Positions 1 to 7,249 of a stretch of 13,866 bases of DNA are shown here, piece after piece. Position numbers and translations under genes: made by a program. Where the stretch lies: positions 1-13,866 of the forward strand of contig WAKY01000108.1 of NCBI GenBank assembly GCA_015523135.1, in the 5' to 3' direction. This DNA is from Candidatus Aciduliprofundum sp. (GTDB lineage Archaea; Thermoplasmatota; Thermoplasmata; Thermoplasmatales; Aciduliprofundaceae). Positions within the stretch are counted from its first letter, which is position 1, and every line of letters begins with the position of its first letter. The notes under the pieces were generated by a model that ran no database searches, was not told where the DNA came from, and was given only the letters and a program-made list of their open reading frames with translations.

Positions 1-545
1 ATTATTATTCTCTCGCCTTCTCTCTTTATGAATATTGTGAAATATTCCTGCATCTCTTTTGCAAGTCGCAGAACATAAATTTTCTCCTTATAATACATCA
101 CAAAGTTTAGTGATTTAAAATCGTAATTTCCAATGATTTTCTCAATTCCTTCTTTAACTCCATAATCAAGCAAGGTTAGAAAAAAGCTCTCGGTATCTGT
201 ATCTCCTATTGCCTTTGGATTCTTTGGAATGCTTAAAACTCCATTGTGCATAAACACACCATCTCGAACGAATGGATGCACATTTCTTATATCTACCTTT
301 GCCCCGCTTTCTCCCATCTTTCTTGCATGGAAAAATCCAATTTTTCCGTTGGGTACAGTAACATTATTTTCCCAGATAGGCAATGTAGATTTGTAAATAT
401 AATTTCCATCGCTGCTTTTTATCCAAAATCCAAAACCATCGGGATGTGGTGCCCTTTTCCCATTTTTCGCTTGATTTAATAAGAATGAAAAATAAGGTTG
501 TAAGGGGATATCATCTTTTGAAATTACGGCAACGAATCTACACAT
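1..545 (-). CDS. Class II glutamine amidotransferase-like protein (C-terminus beyond window edge)
   Basis: The 181 visible residues match the N-terminal nucleophile glutaminase fold (GATase_4/GATase_6, YafJ-like). The protein begins Met-Cys-Arg-Phe, so Cys2 would become the N-terminal nucleophile after Met removal. Further family marks are Pro-Asp-Gly-Phe-Gly at about 35-39, Phe-His-Ala-Arg at 72-75 (the glutamine-binding strand), His-Asn-Gly at 100-102 (oxyanion hole) and Gly-Asp-Thr-Asp-Thr-Glu at 114-119. Members hydrolyse glutamine to ammonia, but the acceptor substrate of this stand-alone type is usually unknown. The ATG at 545-543 overlaps the end of the RNase PH gene by 8 bases, and an AGGAGG Shine-Dalgarno lies about 8 bases upstream, so the two are probably co-transcribed and translationally coupled. 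The frame is open to base 1, so the gene is cut by the window rather than broken. The family is well supported; the specific role is not known. Confidence 0.82.
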   Translation of the reverse strand, partial: MCRFVAVISKDDIPLQPYFSFLLNQAKNGKRAPHPDGFGFWIKSSDGNYIYKSTLPIWENNVTVPNGKIGFFHARKMGESGAKVDIRNVHPFVRDGVFMHNGVLSIPKNPKAIGDTDTESFFLTLLDYGVKEGIEKIIGNYDFKSLNFVMYYKEKIYVLRLAKEMQEYFTIFIKREGERII

Positions 546-1242
546 TAAGTGCCTCCTCCTGCTTCTTGAATAATTCTTTAATTCCTTTTTCAGCAAGGTC
601 AAGTAGAATGTTTAAATTCTCTCTGCTTAGGGGCTCTTTTTCCGATGTGCCTTGTATCTCAATATACTTTCCTTCTTCGTTCATGGCAATATTTATATCT
701 ACATCTGCTTGAGAATCTTCCTCGTAAGCTAAATCTAAAAGAGGTTTTCCATTTACAATTCCGGCACTTATTGCTGCAACTTTATATTTTATAGGATTTT
801 CACTTAATTTTCCCTCCTTCATTAGTCTCCTTATGGCTAGGGAAAGTGCTACAAATCCTGCAGTTATGCTTGCCGTTCTCGTTCCACCATCAGCTTGAAT
901 AACATCGCAATCAACCCAGATTGTTCTCAAGCCTAATTTTTTTAAGTCGACAGAGGCACGAAGGCACCTGCCAATGATCCTTTCAATTTCTTTGCTTCTT
1001 CCATTTACATGCCCTCTTTCACGAAATATCCTTGTATCTGAGGAGCCGGGAAGCATGGAATACTCGGCAGTTATCCATCCTGAATTTTGCTCTTTTAACC
1101 AATCAGGGACATTTTCAATAACCTGAGCAGAGCATAGAACTACAGTGTCTCCTTGCGTTATTAATGCAGAGCCATAAGGTTTTTTTTGATAGTTTGGAAT
1201 TATTTCCACATGCCTTATTTCATCATCCTTTCTATTTCTCAT
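538..1242 (-). CDS. rph: Ribonuclease PH, bacterial type
   Basis: A 234-residue protein of full RNase PH length (bacterial enzymes are about 238-245). RNase PH is a phosphorolytic 3'-5' exoribonuclease that trims tRNA 3' ends. Visible marks are Gly-Trp-Ile-Thr-Ala-Glu-Tyr at 55-61, Met-Leu-Pro at 63-65, Gly-Arg-Ser at 81-83, Gln-Ala-Asp-Gly-Gly-Thr-Arg-Thr at 116-123, and Glu-Asp-Ser to Asp-Ile-Asn at 175-184. Arg82 and Arg122 match the phosphate-binding arginines, and Asp176 and Asp182 the catalytic pair. These are signatures of bacterial RNase PH, not of archaeal exosome subunit Rrp41, which carries a different QADAG-type segment and an N-terminal extension. The Arg usually following Met-Leu-Pro in the tRNA-binding loop is Gly66 here, while Arg71 and Arg74 are kept. 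The ATG at 1242 lies about 24 bases from the transcript start expected from the TATA box at 1287-1296. The stop overlaps the downstream amidotransferase gene. Confidence 0.9.
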   Translation of the reverse strand: MRNRKDDEIRHVEIIPNYQKKPYGSALITQGDTVVLCSAQVIENVPDWLKEQNSGWITAEYSMLPGSSDTRIFRERGHVNGRSKEIERIIGRCLRASVDLKKLGLRTIWVDCDVIQADGGTRTASITAGFVALSLAIRRLMKEGKLSENPIKYKVAAISAGIVNGKPLLDLAYEEDSQADVDINIAMNEEGKYIEIQGTSEKEPLSRENLNILLDLAEKGIKELFKKQEEALNV

Positions 1243-1286
1243 CTTCTCTACATGGGATTTTTGATAAATAATTTTTTGATGGCAAA

Positions 1287-1296
1287 TATTTAAATA
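1287..1296. promoter_or_regulatory. Palindromic TATA box shared by rph (-) and the 1319 gene (+)
   Basis: TATTTAAATA is a perfect palindrome in a 76-bp divergent intergenic region. On the plus strand a BRE-like GCAAAT adjoins it, and the expected start (about 25 bp on) falls at about 1316-1319, so the plus gene would be leaderless. On the minus strand the expected start is near 1266, leaving a leader of about 24 bases for rph. The BRE match is poor on the minus side. Promoter use is inferred from position only. Confidence 0.55.
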
Positions 1297-1318
1297 AGAG
1301 CAAAATCATAAACTTTTA

Positions 1319-1702
1319 ATGAAAATGGATAGGGGGATTGGAGAATCCATAGAATTTGGCGTTTTGCTCTCTATTTTAACCGCAGGACTCAATGCTCTCT
1401 GGGGTATATTCTTTCTTCCTTGGGGGCTTATAGGTATTGTTTTCTCACTCTTGAATATCTTTGCTGCTCTCTTTCTGAATCAGGGAAAGAAGGGATATGC
1501 AAATGGCAATTATAAATACTCAAGAGAAAAACTAAAAATTTCAGCAGTTTTGAATTTCATCTTTGGCTGGATTCTTTTGGGAATTTACACATATAAATTG
1601 TATATGGTAGTGGATGAGTTGATAATAAAAAGTCATTTAATAAGGAATATTGAAGAGCCAGCCCCAATCTATGCTTCACCAAAAATTCCAAGGAGGAAAT
1701 AA
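1319..1702 (+). CDS. Small membrane protein of unknown function
   Basis: A 127-residue protein I do not recognise. It has three probable membrane segments: about 12-31 and 34-54 as a tight hairpin with a short Leu-Pro-Trp-Gly turn, and 73-96. A basic, Tyr/Asn/Lys-rich loop lies at 56-72, and the polar tail ends in Pro-Arg-Arg-Lys. No enzyme motif is visible. The first ATG (1319) or the third codon (ATG at 1325) could be the start. No Shine-Dalgarno precedes either, and the TATA box 25-30 bp upstream suggests a leaderless transcript. The gene is divergent from rph and ends only 3 bp from the oppositely oriented last gene of the peptide importer. Membrane topology is reasonably clear; function is not. 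Confidence 0.7.
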   Translation: MKMDRGIGESIEFGVLLSILTAGLNALWGIFFLPWGLIGIVFSLLNIFAALFLNQGKKGYANGNYKYSREKLKISAVLNFIFGWILLGIYTYKLYMVVDELIIKSHLIRNIEEPAPIYASPKIPRRK

Positions 1703-1705
1703 AAA
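1697..1705 (-). terminator. U-rich tract at the end of the dpp operon
   Basis: Immediately after the dppF stop codon the minus strand reads TTTTTATTT. Archaeal transcription often ends at such U-rich tracts without a hairpin. It overlaps the stop codon of the convergent membrane-protein gene. Support is weak because the tract is short. Confidence 0.3.
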
Positions 1706-2689
1706 TTATTTGAGAAGATGACACGCAGCAAAGTGCTCCGGCTCAATTTCTACCATCTCAGGCTCTTTATTTCTACAAATATCCATAACAAACGGGCATC
1801 TCGGATGGAATCTGCACCCTGGTGGAATGTCTATAGCGTTGGATATTTCACCTTTAATTTTTACCTTCTTTTCTCTATTTCTTCTTGCAATTGAAGGCAC
1901 TGCTTCCATTAGCGCTTTTGTGTAAGGATGCTGAGGATTATTTAGGACATCTTTGACTTTTCCTATTTCCACAATTTTTCCAAGATACATCACGGCAATT
2001 CTATCGCTTATTAATTTTCCTATGTCTATATCGTGGGTTATGAATAGCATGCTCAAATTGTACTCCTTTTTAAAGTCATTTAGAAGCTCTAGAATGGAGG
2101 CTCTCATAGAGGCATCGATCATAGATACCGCTTCATCAGCAACTATAAACTCGGGTTTCAAAATCATGGCCCTAGCTATAACTACTCTCTGTCTCTGTCC
2201 ACCGCTTAGGTGATGAGGATATCTATCGTAAAACTCATTCTCTGGGGTTAGTCCCACTCTTTTCAACATTTTTAAAGCTCTTTCTTTTGCCTCTTCTTTA
2301 TCTGCTAATCCATGAATGAGCAGGGGATGTGCTATTGCATCTCCAATTTTCATTTTTGGACTCAAGCTAGCATAAGGATCTTGAAATATAATCTGCATCT
2401 TTCTTCTTATAGGTCTTAATTTTTTTTCTGGTATTTTTGTTATATCTTCTCCGTTGAATATTATTTTGCCCCCAGTTGGCTCTATAAGTCTCAATATAGT
2501 TCTTCCGGCCGTTGTCTTACCGCAACCACTTTCACCTATCAAACTCAGGGTTTCACCTCTTTTTATTTTGAAACTTATTCCATCCACAGCATGTACATAT
2601 CTCTCTGGAGCTTTTTTTAGAATTTCCGCAAAGCTTCTCCGTACAGGGAAATATTTTTTCAAATCTTTAACTTCTAGTATGTAATCCAT
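1706..2689 (-). CDS. dppF: Oligo/dipeptide ABC importer ATP-binding protein, DppF/OppF type
   Basis: A 327-residue cytoplasmic ATPase that would power peptide import as a heterodimer with DppD. Visible elements are Walker A Gly-Glu-Ser-Gly-Cys-Gly-Lys-Thr at 52-59, Q-loop Gln103, signature Leu-Ser-Gly-Gly-Gln at 161-165, Walker B ending Asp185-Glu186, and switch His219. The C-terminal oligo_HPY extension contains Cys292, Cys298, Cys305 and Cys323, a spacing like the [4Fe-4S] site described in some Opp/Dpp ATPases. After the catalytic Glu the sequence is Ala-Val-Ser-Met-Ile-Asp rather than the common Pro-x-Ser-Ala-Leu-Asp. The start is placed at ATG 2689 because GGTGAT lies 4-5 bases upstream; the same six bases encode the last two residues of dppD, whose stop is 1 base away. 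Longer in-frame starts would lie inside dppD. It is the last gene of the operon. Confidence 0.93.
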   Translation of the reverse strand: MDYILEVKDLKKYFPVRRSFAEILKKAPERYVHAVDGISFKIKRGETLSLIGESGCGKTTAGRTILRLIEPTGGKIIFNGEDITKIPEKKLRPIRRKMQIIFQDPYASLSPKMKIGDAIAHPLLIHGLADKEEAKERALKMLKRVGLTPENEFYDRYPHHLSGGQRQRVVIARAMILKPEFIVADEAVSMIDASMRASILELLNDFKKEYNLSMLFITHDIDIGKLISDRIAVMYLGKIVEIGKVKDVLNNPQHPYTKALMEAVPSIARRNREKKVKIKGEISNAIDIPPGCRFHPRCPFVMDICRNKEPEMVEIEPEHFAACHLLK

Positions 2690-2690
2690 T

Positions 2691-3662
2691 TTAATCACCA
2701 TAGAGATGACAGGCAACAAAATGCCCCGGCTCAACCTCTTTCATTACAGGCTCTTTTGCATCACAAAGCCCTTTTAATTTAGAATTCTCTTTAAAAACAT
2801 GGCATCTAGGATGGAATCTGCACCCCTTTGGGGGGTCTCTCAAATCTGGGGGATAGCCTGGAATTGAGGTAATTGTTTTATCAACCCAGAGATCTGGAGT
2901 ACTTTCAAAGAGCGCTGCTGTATAAGGATGTTTTGGATTTTCAATAATTTGGTCTACTAATCCGAACTCAACTAATTTTCCTGCATACATGATTCCAATT
3001 TTGGAACTTCTTTCAGATGCTAAAGATATGTCATGGGTTATAAAGAAAACACTTGTGCCATTTTTTCTCAGCTCTTCTATTAAGTCCATTATGGAATTTT
3101 GTACTATTACATCTAGGGCTGTGGTAGGCTCATCAGCAATTATTAATTTTGAATGAAAAGCCATGGCCATTGAAATAATAATCCTCTGCCTTTGGCCCCC
3201 ACTTAATTGGTGTGGGTAATAATCTAATCTATCTTCTGGGATATTTACACTTTTTAATAGCTCTTTAGCTCTTTTTCTAGCCTCCTCCTTATCAACCCCG
3301 TGCTCAATCATAACTTCCATTATTTGATCTCCAATTTTTCTCAAAGGATCTAGGCTTGTCATAGGATCTTGGAAAATCATACTTATTTCTTTTCCTCTTA
3401 TTTTTCTCAGTTCTTCTATGTTCATATTTAGCAAGTTTTTTCCGTTGAATATAACTTCACCTTTTACTATCTTTCCCGGATTTGGAACTAGGTTGACAAG
3501 GGCATGAGCTACTGTTGATTTCCCACTACCACTCTCCCCCACGAAAGTTACCCAATCCCCCTTCTCAATTTTGAAGGATACATTCTCCACAGCTTTAACT
3601 GTTCCAGCAATAGTATAGTAGTAAACATACAGATTTCTAACATCAAGTACTGTGTTATCCAT
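2691..3662 (-). CDS. dppD: Oligo/dipeptide ABC importer ATP-binding protein, DppD/OppD type
   Basis: A 323-residue ABC ATPase, partner of the DppF homologue. Visible elements are Walker A Gly-Glu-Ser-Gly-Ser-Gly-Lys-Ser at 42-49, Q-loop Gln98, Leu-Ser-Gly-Gly-Gln at 153-157, Walker B Asp177-Glu178 followed by Pro-Thr-Thr-Ala-Leu-Asp, and switch His210. The oligo_HPY C-terminal region has Cys281, Cys287, Cys300 and Cys318, again compatible with a [4Fe-4S] site. The start is placed at ATG 3662, 4 bases after the dppC stop, with GAGGTGAT as its Shine-Dalgarno. The in-frame upstream start at 3695 would overlap dppC and has no such site. About 40 percent of residues look shared with dppF by eye, as expected for the paralogous ATPase pair; this was not computed. 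Confidence 0.94.
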   Translation of the reverse strand: MDNTVLDVRNLYVYYYTIAGTVKAVENVSFKIEKGDWVTFVGESGSGKSTVAHALVNLVPNPGKIVKGEVIFNGKNLLNMNIEELRKIRGKEISMIFQDPMTSLDPLRKIGDQIMEVMIEHGVDKEEARKRAKELLKSVNIPEDRLDYYPHQLSGGQRQRIIISMAMAFHSKLIIADEPTTALDVIVQNSIMDLIEELRKNGTSVFFITHDISLASERSSKIGIMYAGKLVEFGLVDQIIENPKHPYTAALFESTPDLWVDKTITSIPGYPPDLRDPPKGCRFHPRCHVFKENSKLKGLCDAKEPVMKEVEPGHFVACHLYGD

Positions 3663-3666
3663 TTTA

Positions 3667-4527
3667 TCACCTCGTTCCAAGGGAGGTTCTCTCACTAAGA
3701 GCCTCTCCTATTAGGGCAAATGCCATAGCAAAGATCATAATCATAAATCCTGGAAATATCACTAGCCACCAGTAGCCATCCAAGAAGAATGGCTGTCCAA
3801 CTTTTAGGTCATAACCCCAGTCTGGTGTAGGAGGAACGACAGACAATCCTAAGAAACTCAATCCTGCTTCTGTGAGGATTGTATCAGCTACACTTAAAGA
3901 GAAGACAACAAGAATTGTGGGCACGAGATTTGGAAGAATATATTTAAACATAATATCCTTGTTGGTAGCTCCAACTGCTTTAGCACCCTCCACAAATAAT
4001 TGCTCTCTAAAACTCAAAGTTTGACCACGCACCATTCTGAAATATGTGGGCACGTAAACAAAGGATATGGCTACGGCAGTATTCATTGGACTTGGACCCA
4101 GAGCAACAGAAATTACTATTGCAAGGATTATTGCTGGAAATGCATAGATACTATCCATAATTATGCTAAGTGTCCTATCCATTTTACCTCTATAATATCC
4201 TGATATTAGCCCTAAAGGTATTCCCACAAGCATTGATAGTGATGTTGCAATAGCAACTACATATAGCATTATTCTTCCGCCCCAGAGTATACGAGAGAAC
4301 ATATCTTGACCTATCCTATTTGTTCCCATGGGATGCTCCCAGCTTGGAGGTGCAAAAGTATCGTTAGTGGATTCTGTTGGGTTGTATGGGGATATCCATG
4401 GAGCGAATATGGCTAGCAATATGACAATGAATACTATTGCTAGTCCAGTTATTAACATCCATCTGCCAGGAACTTTTTTGAAGAGAGGTTTTATTATTGG
4501 ATTAAATATTTTATCTGCTAGTTCCAT
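3667..4527 (-). CDS. dppC: Oligo/dipeptide ABC importer permease, DppC/OppC type
   Basis: A 286-residue inner permease with the DppC/OppC layout. An N-terminal membrane segment at about 24-45 is followed by an external loop with Pro-Met-Gly-Thr-Asn at 66-70, where the family has the HP(L/M)GTD motif, and then the binding-protein-dependent transport domain with about five more membrane segments. The EAA-type coupling loop lies at about 180-200 (Glu-Gly-Ala-Lys-Ala-Val-Gly then Ile-Leu-Pro-Asn) and docks on the ATPases. Ala-Gly-Leu-Ser-Phe-Leu-Gly-Leu at 221-228 is typical of DppC. The start is ATG 4527. A GTG three codons upstream is part of the Shine-Dalgarno (GGTGATAAAA) and is not the start. 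It begins 10 bases after the dppB stop and ends 4 bases before dppD. Confidence 0.93.
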   Translation of the reverse strand: MELADKIFNPIIKPLFKKVPGRWMLITGLAIVFIVILLAIFAPWISPYNPTESTNDTFAPPSWEHPMGTNRIGQDMFSRILWGGRIMLYVVAIATSLSMLVGIPLGLISGYYRGKMDRTLSIIMDSIYAFPAIILAIVISVALGPSPMNTAVAISFVYVPTYFRMVRGQTLSFREQLFVEGAKAVGATNKDIMFKYILPNLVPTILVVFSLSVADTILTEAGLSFLGLSVVPPTPDWGYDLKVGQPFFLDGYWWLVIFPGFMIMIFAMAFALIGEALSERTSLGTR

Positions 4528-4537
4528 TTTTATCACC

Positions 4538-5560
4538 TTAATACTTCACCCTCGGATCTAACAGTGCATAAATTATATCCACAATCAAACTTATCACGCC
4601 TATAAAGATGGCTATGAATATCACAGTACCTTGGATGGAAGTATAATCCCTGTAACTTATTCTATCTAAGAGAAATGTGCCCATCCCAGGCCAGCTGAAT
4701 GTGGTTTCTGTCAATACTGCTCCACCCAGCAGTATTGCAAATTGTAATCCCATAAGGGTAATCACAGGTATAAAAGCATTTTTTAGGGCATACCACATAA
4801 CTTTTCTATCCTTTACTCCTCTAGCAAAATAAGAGCGTATGAAATCCATGCTCAGAACTTCAACCATATTATTTCTTACAAGTCTTGTATAAGCCCCACT
4901 TAATACAATTCCGAGGGTCAATGCTGGGAGTATTATATGTTTTATAGAGCTGACGAATGCAGGCCAATTACCAGTTAAAAGGCTATCGAGAACATATAAA
5001 CCTGTGATAGTTTGAATATGCATACCGGGGGCGATTCTGCCCGATGTTGGAAGCCAATGGAGGTACACACCAAAGAAATATTGGAGCATCATACCAAACC
5101 ATGGAATGAATAAAGTGTAAACTAAGATGCTATAGAATCTCATAGCGGTATCAACTTTTGTCCCCTTCCTCCATGCTCCTATTGCACCAGTAATTAATCC
5201 TATGAGAACACTAAATGTAAATCCCCAAAGAGTCAACTCCAATGTGGCAGGAAATCTTTGAGCTATAAAATCCATAACGGGCTTGCCGCTTGGAGATGCA
5301 AGAGTAACTCCAAAATCACCAACAAATACTTTGCCTAGATAATCAAAGTATTGGTACCATAAGGGTTTATCCAAGCCAGCAAGATGCCTGAGATGCTCAA
5401 GCTCTGCAGGTGGTATGTTTTTAGCACCCACTACTGCCATTATTGGATCTCCAGGTAATATTCTGAGGAAGAAGAAAACAACGGTGTAGAGGATAATAAT
5501 CATTGGAATTATTAAAAGCGCTCTAACTACAATGTATCTTCCAATACCTCTAGAGGCCAT
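4538..5560 (-). CDS. dppB: Oligo/dipeptide ABC importer permease, DppB/OppB type
   Basis: A 340-residue permease. The first membrane segment is at about 10-32, followed by Arg-Ile-Leu-Pro-Gly-Asp-Pro at 33-39, the DppB/OppB hallmark. Later segments lie at about 109-129, 143-165, 207-227, 263-285 and 311-333. The EAA coupling loop is at about 240-266 (Phe-Ile-Arg-Ser-Tyr-Phe-Ala-Arg-Gly to Ala-Phe-Ile-Pro-Val). Thr-Glu-Thr-Thr-Phe-Ser-Trp-Pro-Gly-Met-Gly at 284-294 and the Leu-Asp-Pro-Arg-Val ending are family-typical. It would form the transmembrane channel with DppC. The start ATG 5560 has AGGTGATT upstream. It is separated from the binding-protein gene by 55 bases containing a U-rich tract. 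Confidence 0.94.
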   Translation of the reverse strand: MASRGIGRYIVVRALLIIPMIIILYTVVFFFLRILPGDPIMAVVGAKNIPPAELEHLRHLAGLDKPLWYQYFDYLGKVFVGDFGVTLASPSGKPVMDFIAQRFPATLELTLWGFTFSVLIGLITGAIGAWRKGTKVDTAMRFYSILVYTLFIPWFGMMLQYFFGVYLHWLPTSGRIAPGMHIQTITGLYVLDSLLTGNWPAFVSSIKHIILPALTLGIVLSGAYTRLVRNNMVEVLSMDFIRSYFARGVKDRKVMWYALKNAFIPVITLMGLQFAILLGGAVLTETTFSWPGMGTFLLDRISYRDYTSIQGTVIFIAIFIGVISLIVDIIYALLDPRVKY

Positions 5561-5586
5561 ATAGAATCACCTTTGAAATGTGTAAG

Positions 5587-5603
5587 AAATAAAAATAAAA
5601 AAA
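5587..5603 (-). terminator. U-rich intra-operon tract after the binding-protein gene
   Basis: In the 55-base gap between the dppA stop and dppB, the minus strand reads TTTTTTTATTTTTATTT with almost no stem before it. In archaea such a tract can stop part of the transcription. Placed here it would leave more message for the binding protein than for the permeases and ATPases, a common need in ABC importers. No separate TATA box for dppB is obvious. The effect is inferred. Confidence 0.45.
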
Positions 5604-5615
5604 GTTTTGGGAGAT

Positions 5616-7199
5616 TTATTCAAAGTACAGATAGTTGTAGTGGAAAATCATATCCGCGCCTATGATTATTCCACCAATATCCTTCTCTGCTACCACATAT
5701 AACTTGCCCTGTATAAATGGAATATATGGTACATCCTCTGCTAAGAGTTCCTGAGCCTGTATATATAGTTTCTCTCTCTGAGTTTGGTTGGTTAGTTGTT
5801 GGGCTTCTGAGAGTATCTGATTCATTTGGCTGCTGTTATATCCAGTTCCAGCCCATCCATTTGCATTATCAACGGAGGACAAGAATGGTGTAGTGTAATC
5901 ATCGGGATCAAGATAATCAGGATACCATCCGAACATGTACACTTCCATAGAGCCCTTTCTGGCATAATCCAAATACGTTTGCCATTCTGCGCTTTGGATA
6001 TTTACTTCAATCATACCTGTTGCTTCCCACTGCTGCTTGAGAAGTTGTGCAATATCTGCCTCTGTATCACCGTAGTGAGATGGAGTGTACCATAAATCAA
6101 TCTTTAACTTGTTTGTTGTGCTATATCCAGCCTCCTGGAGCAATTGCTTTGCAGCATCAAGATTTGGAGAAGCACCATATTTCTCCTTGAATACATCCTT
6201 GTGGGACCACATTCCTATGGGTATTAATGTGTACAAAGGTTCTACAGTTCCTTGGAATACCCTCTCTGCAATCTGCTCTCTATCAACCGCATATGCTAAT
6301 GCCTGTCTCACACGCACATCCTTGGTTGGGCCCTTAACAGTATTCATACAGATATATCTAATATATGAACTGGGTATTTCAACTACATTGAACTTACCCT
6401 CTTCTTTGAGGCTCTTTATATCTGTGGGCCTTAGAGTTCTCCAAGCAATATTAATCTCACCATTCTCTAAAGCGAGTCTCATTGTAGTTGCATCCTTGTA
6501 GAATTTGATAATAACCTTCTTTATCTTTGGTTGAGGCCCATAGTAATATGGATTTGCCTGTAAATCAAGCTCCTGATCTCTAACCCACTTGGTTATATAA
6601 TAAGGTCCAGCTCCTCCTGCAGTTTGATCGCTTTGGATATGATTTGGATCATATGCTCTGCTAACTGGGAAATATGGTGGATCTGTCAGAAGAGCTAGGA
6701 AGTAAGCTGTTGGATGTTTTAAAGTGAATACAACGGTAAAATCATCAGGAGCACTTACTTTTTTAACAAATGATGTAACAAGCCATGCAGGATCTCCGTT
6801 TATCCTCATAACTCTCTCAATGCTCCAAACAACATCTTGTGCCTTCAAAACTGTTCCATTTGGATACTTTACATCATTTCTTAGATGGAATGTCCATACA
6901 CTGGCATTTGAATTAACATCCCAACTTGCCGCTATTGCGGGCTGTATATCGGTGGTTCCCGGCTTATATGTTACCAACCCATTCATTATATTATTCAAAA
7001 CTTCCCATGTGTAGAAGTCATAAGCGTTTGACGGGTCCAAGTCAGAAATTTTATCTGTAACCCCTATAACTAGTTGCTCTTTTTGAGCTGGTGGTTGGGG
7101 TTTTGAGGGTGACTGCGTAGCATAGTACGCTGCAACTCCTGCTATTATTAGAATCACTACAATAGTTATGGTTATAATCCATCCTGTTTTTTTATCCAT
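5616..7199 (-). CDS. dppA: Extracellular peptide-binding protein of the ABC importer (SBP family 5)
   Basis: A 527-residue solute-binding protein of the SBP_bac_5 family, of usual length. Residues about 7-27 are a hydrophobic anchor after a Lys-Lys pair, followed by a Pro/Gln/Ser-rich linker (about 29-41). There is no lipobox Cys, so it is probably held in the membrane by an uncleaved or signal-anchor helix. The family core begins with Leu-Val-Ile-Gly-Val near 43. It includes Asp-Val-Asn-Ser-Asn-Ala-Ser-Val-Trp-Thr-Phe-His-Leu-Arg, the segment before a typical Gly-Gly-Ala-Gly-Pro-Tyr, and Val-Arg-Gln-Ala-Leu-Ala-Tyr-Ala-Val-Asp-Arg. Two ATGs, two codons apart, compete. The second (7199) is chosen because GGGTGA sits 6 bases before it but directly abuts the first (7205). 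It is promoter-proximal in the operon. Peptide specificity is inferred from family and context; dipeptide versus oligopeptide cannot be decided. Confidence 0.93.
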   Translation of the reverse strand: MDKKTGWIITITIVVILIIAGVAAYYATQSPSKPQPPAQKEQLVIGVTDKISDLDPSNAYDFYTWEVLNNIMNGLVTYKPGTTDIQPAIAASWDVNSNASVWTFHLRNDVKYPNGTVLKAQDVVWSIERVMRINGDPAWLVTSFVKKVSAPDDFTVVFTLKHPTAYFLALLTDPPYFPVSRAYDPNHIQSDQTAGGAGPYYITKWVRDQELDLQANPYYYGPQPKIKKVIIKFYKDATTMRLALENGEINIAWRTLRPTDIKSLKEEGKFNVVEIPSSYIRYICMNTVKGPTKDVRVRQALAYAVDREQIAERVFQGTVEPLYTLIPIGMWSHKDVFKEKYGASPNLDAAKQLLQEAGYSTTNKLKIDLWYTPSHYGDTEADIAQLLKQQWEATGMIEVNIQSAEWQTYLDYARKGSMEVYMFGWYPDYLDPDDYTTPFLSSVDNANGWAGTGYNSSQMNQILSEAQQLTNQTQREKLYIQAQELLAEDVPYIPFIQGKLYVVAEKDIGGIIIGADMIFHYNYLYFE

Positions 7200-7234
7200 A
7201 GCCATTCACCCAGTGTGATTATAGGTAAAAACAA

Positions 7235-7242
7235 TATTTAAA
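7235..7242 (-). promoter_or_regulatory. TATA box of the dpp operon
   Basis: The minus strand reads TTTAAATA preceded by an A-rich BRE-like stretch (GCAAAA). A start about 25 bases on, near 7213, would give a leader of about 10-15 bases that includes the GGGTGA site of dppA. Confidence 0.6.
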
Positions 7243-7249
7243 ATTTTGC

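Noticed and set aside
246..712. Plus-strand frames of 77 and 88 codons
   Set aside because: They are antisense to the amidotransferase and RNase PH genes, whose motifs are clear.
538..1242. Archaeal exosome subunit Rrp41
   Set aside because: The motifs, especially Gln-Ala-Asp-Gly-Gly-Thr-Arg-Thr and Gly-Trp-Ile-Thr-Ala-Glu-Tyr, and the short N-terminus match bacterial RNase PH instead.
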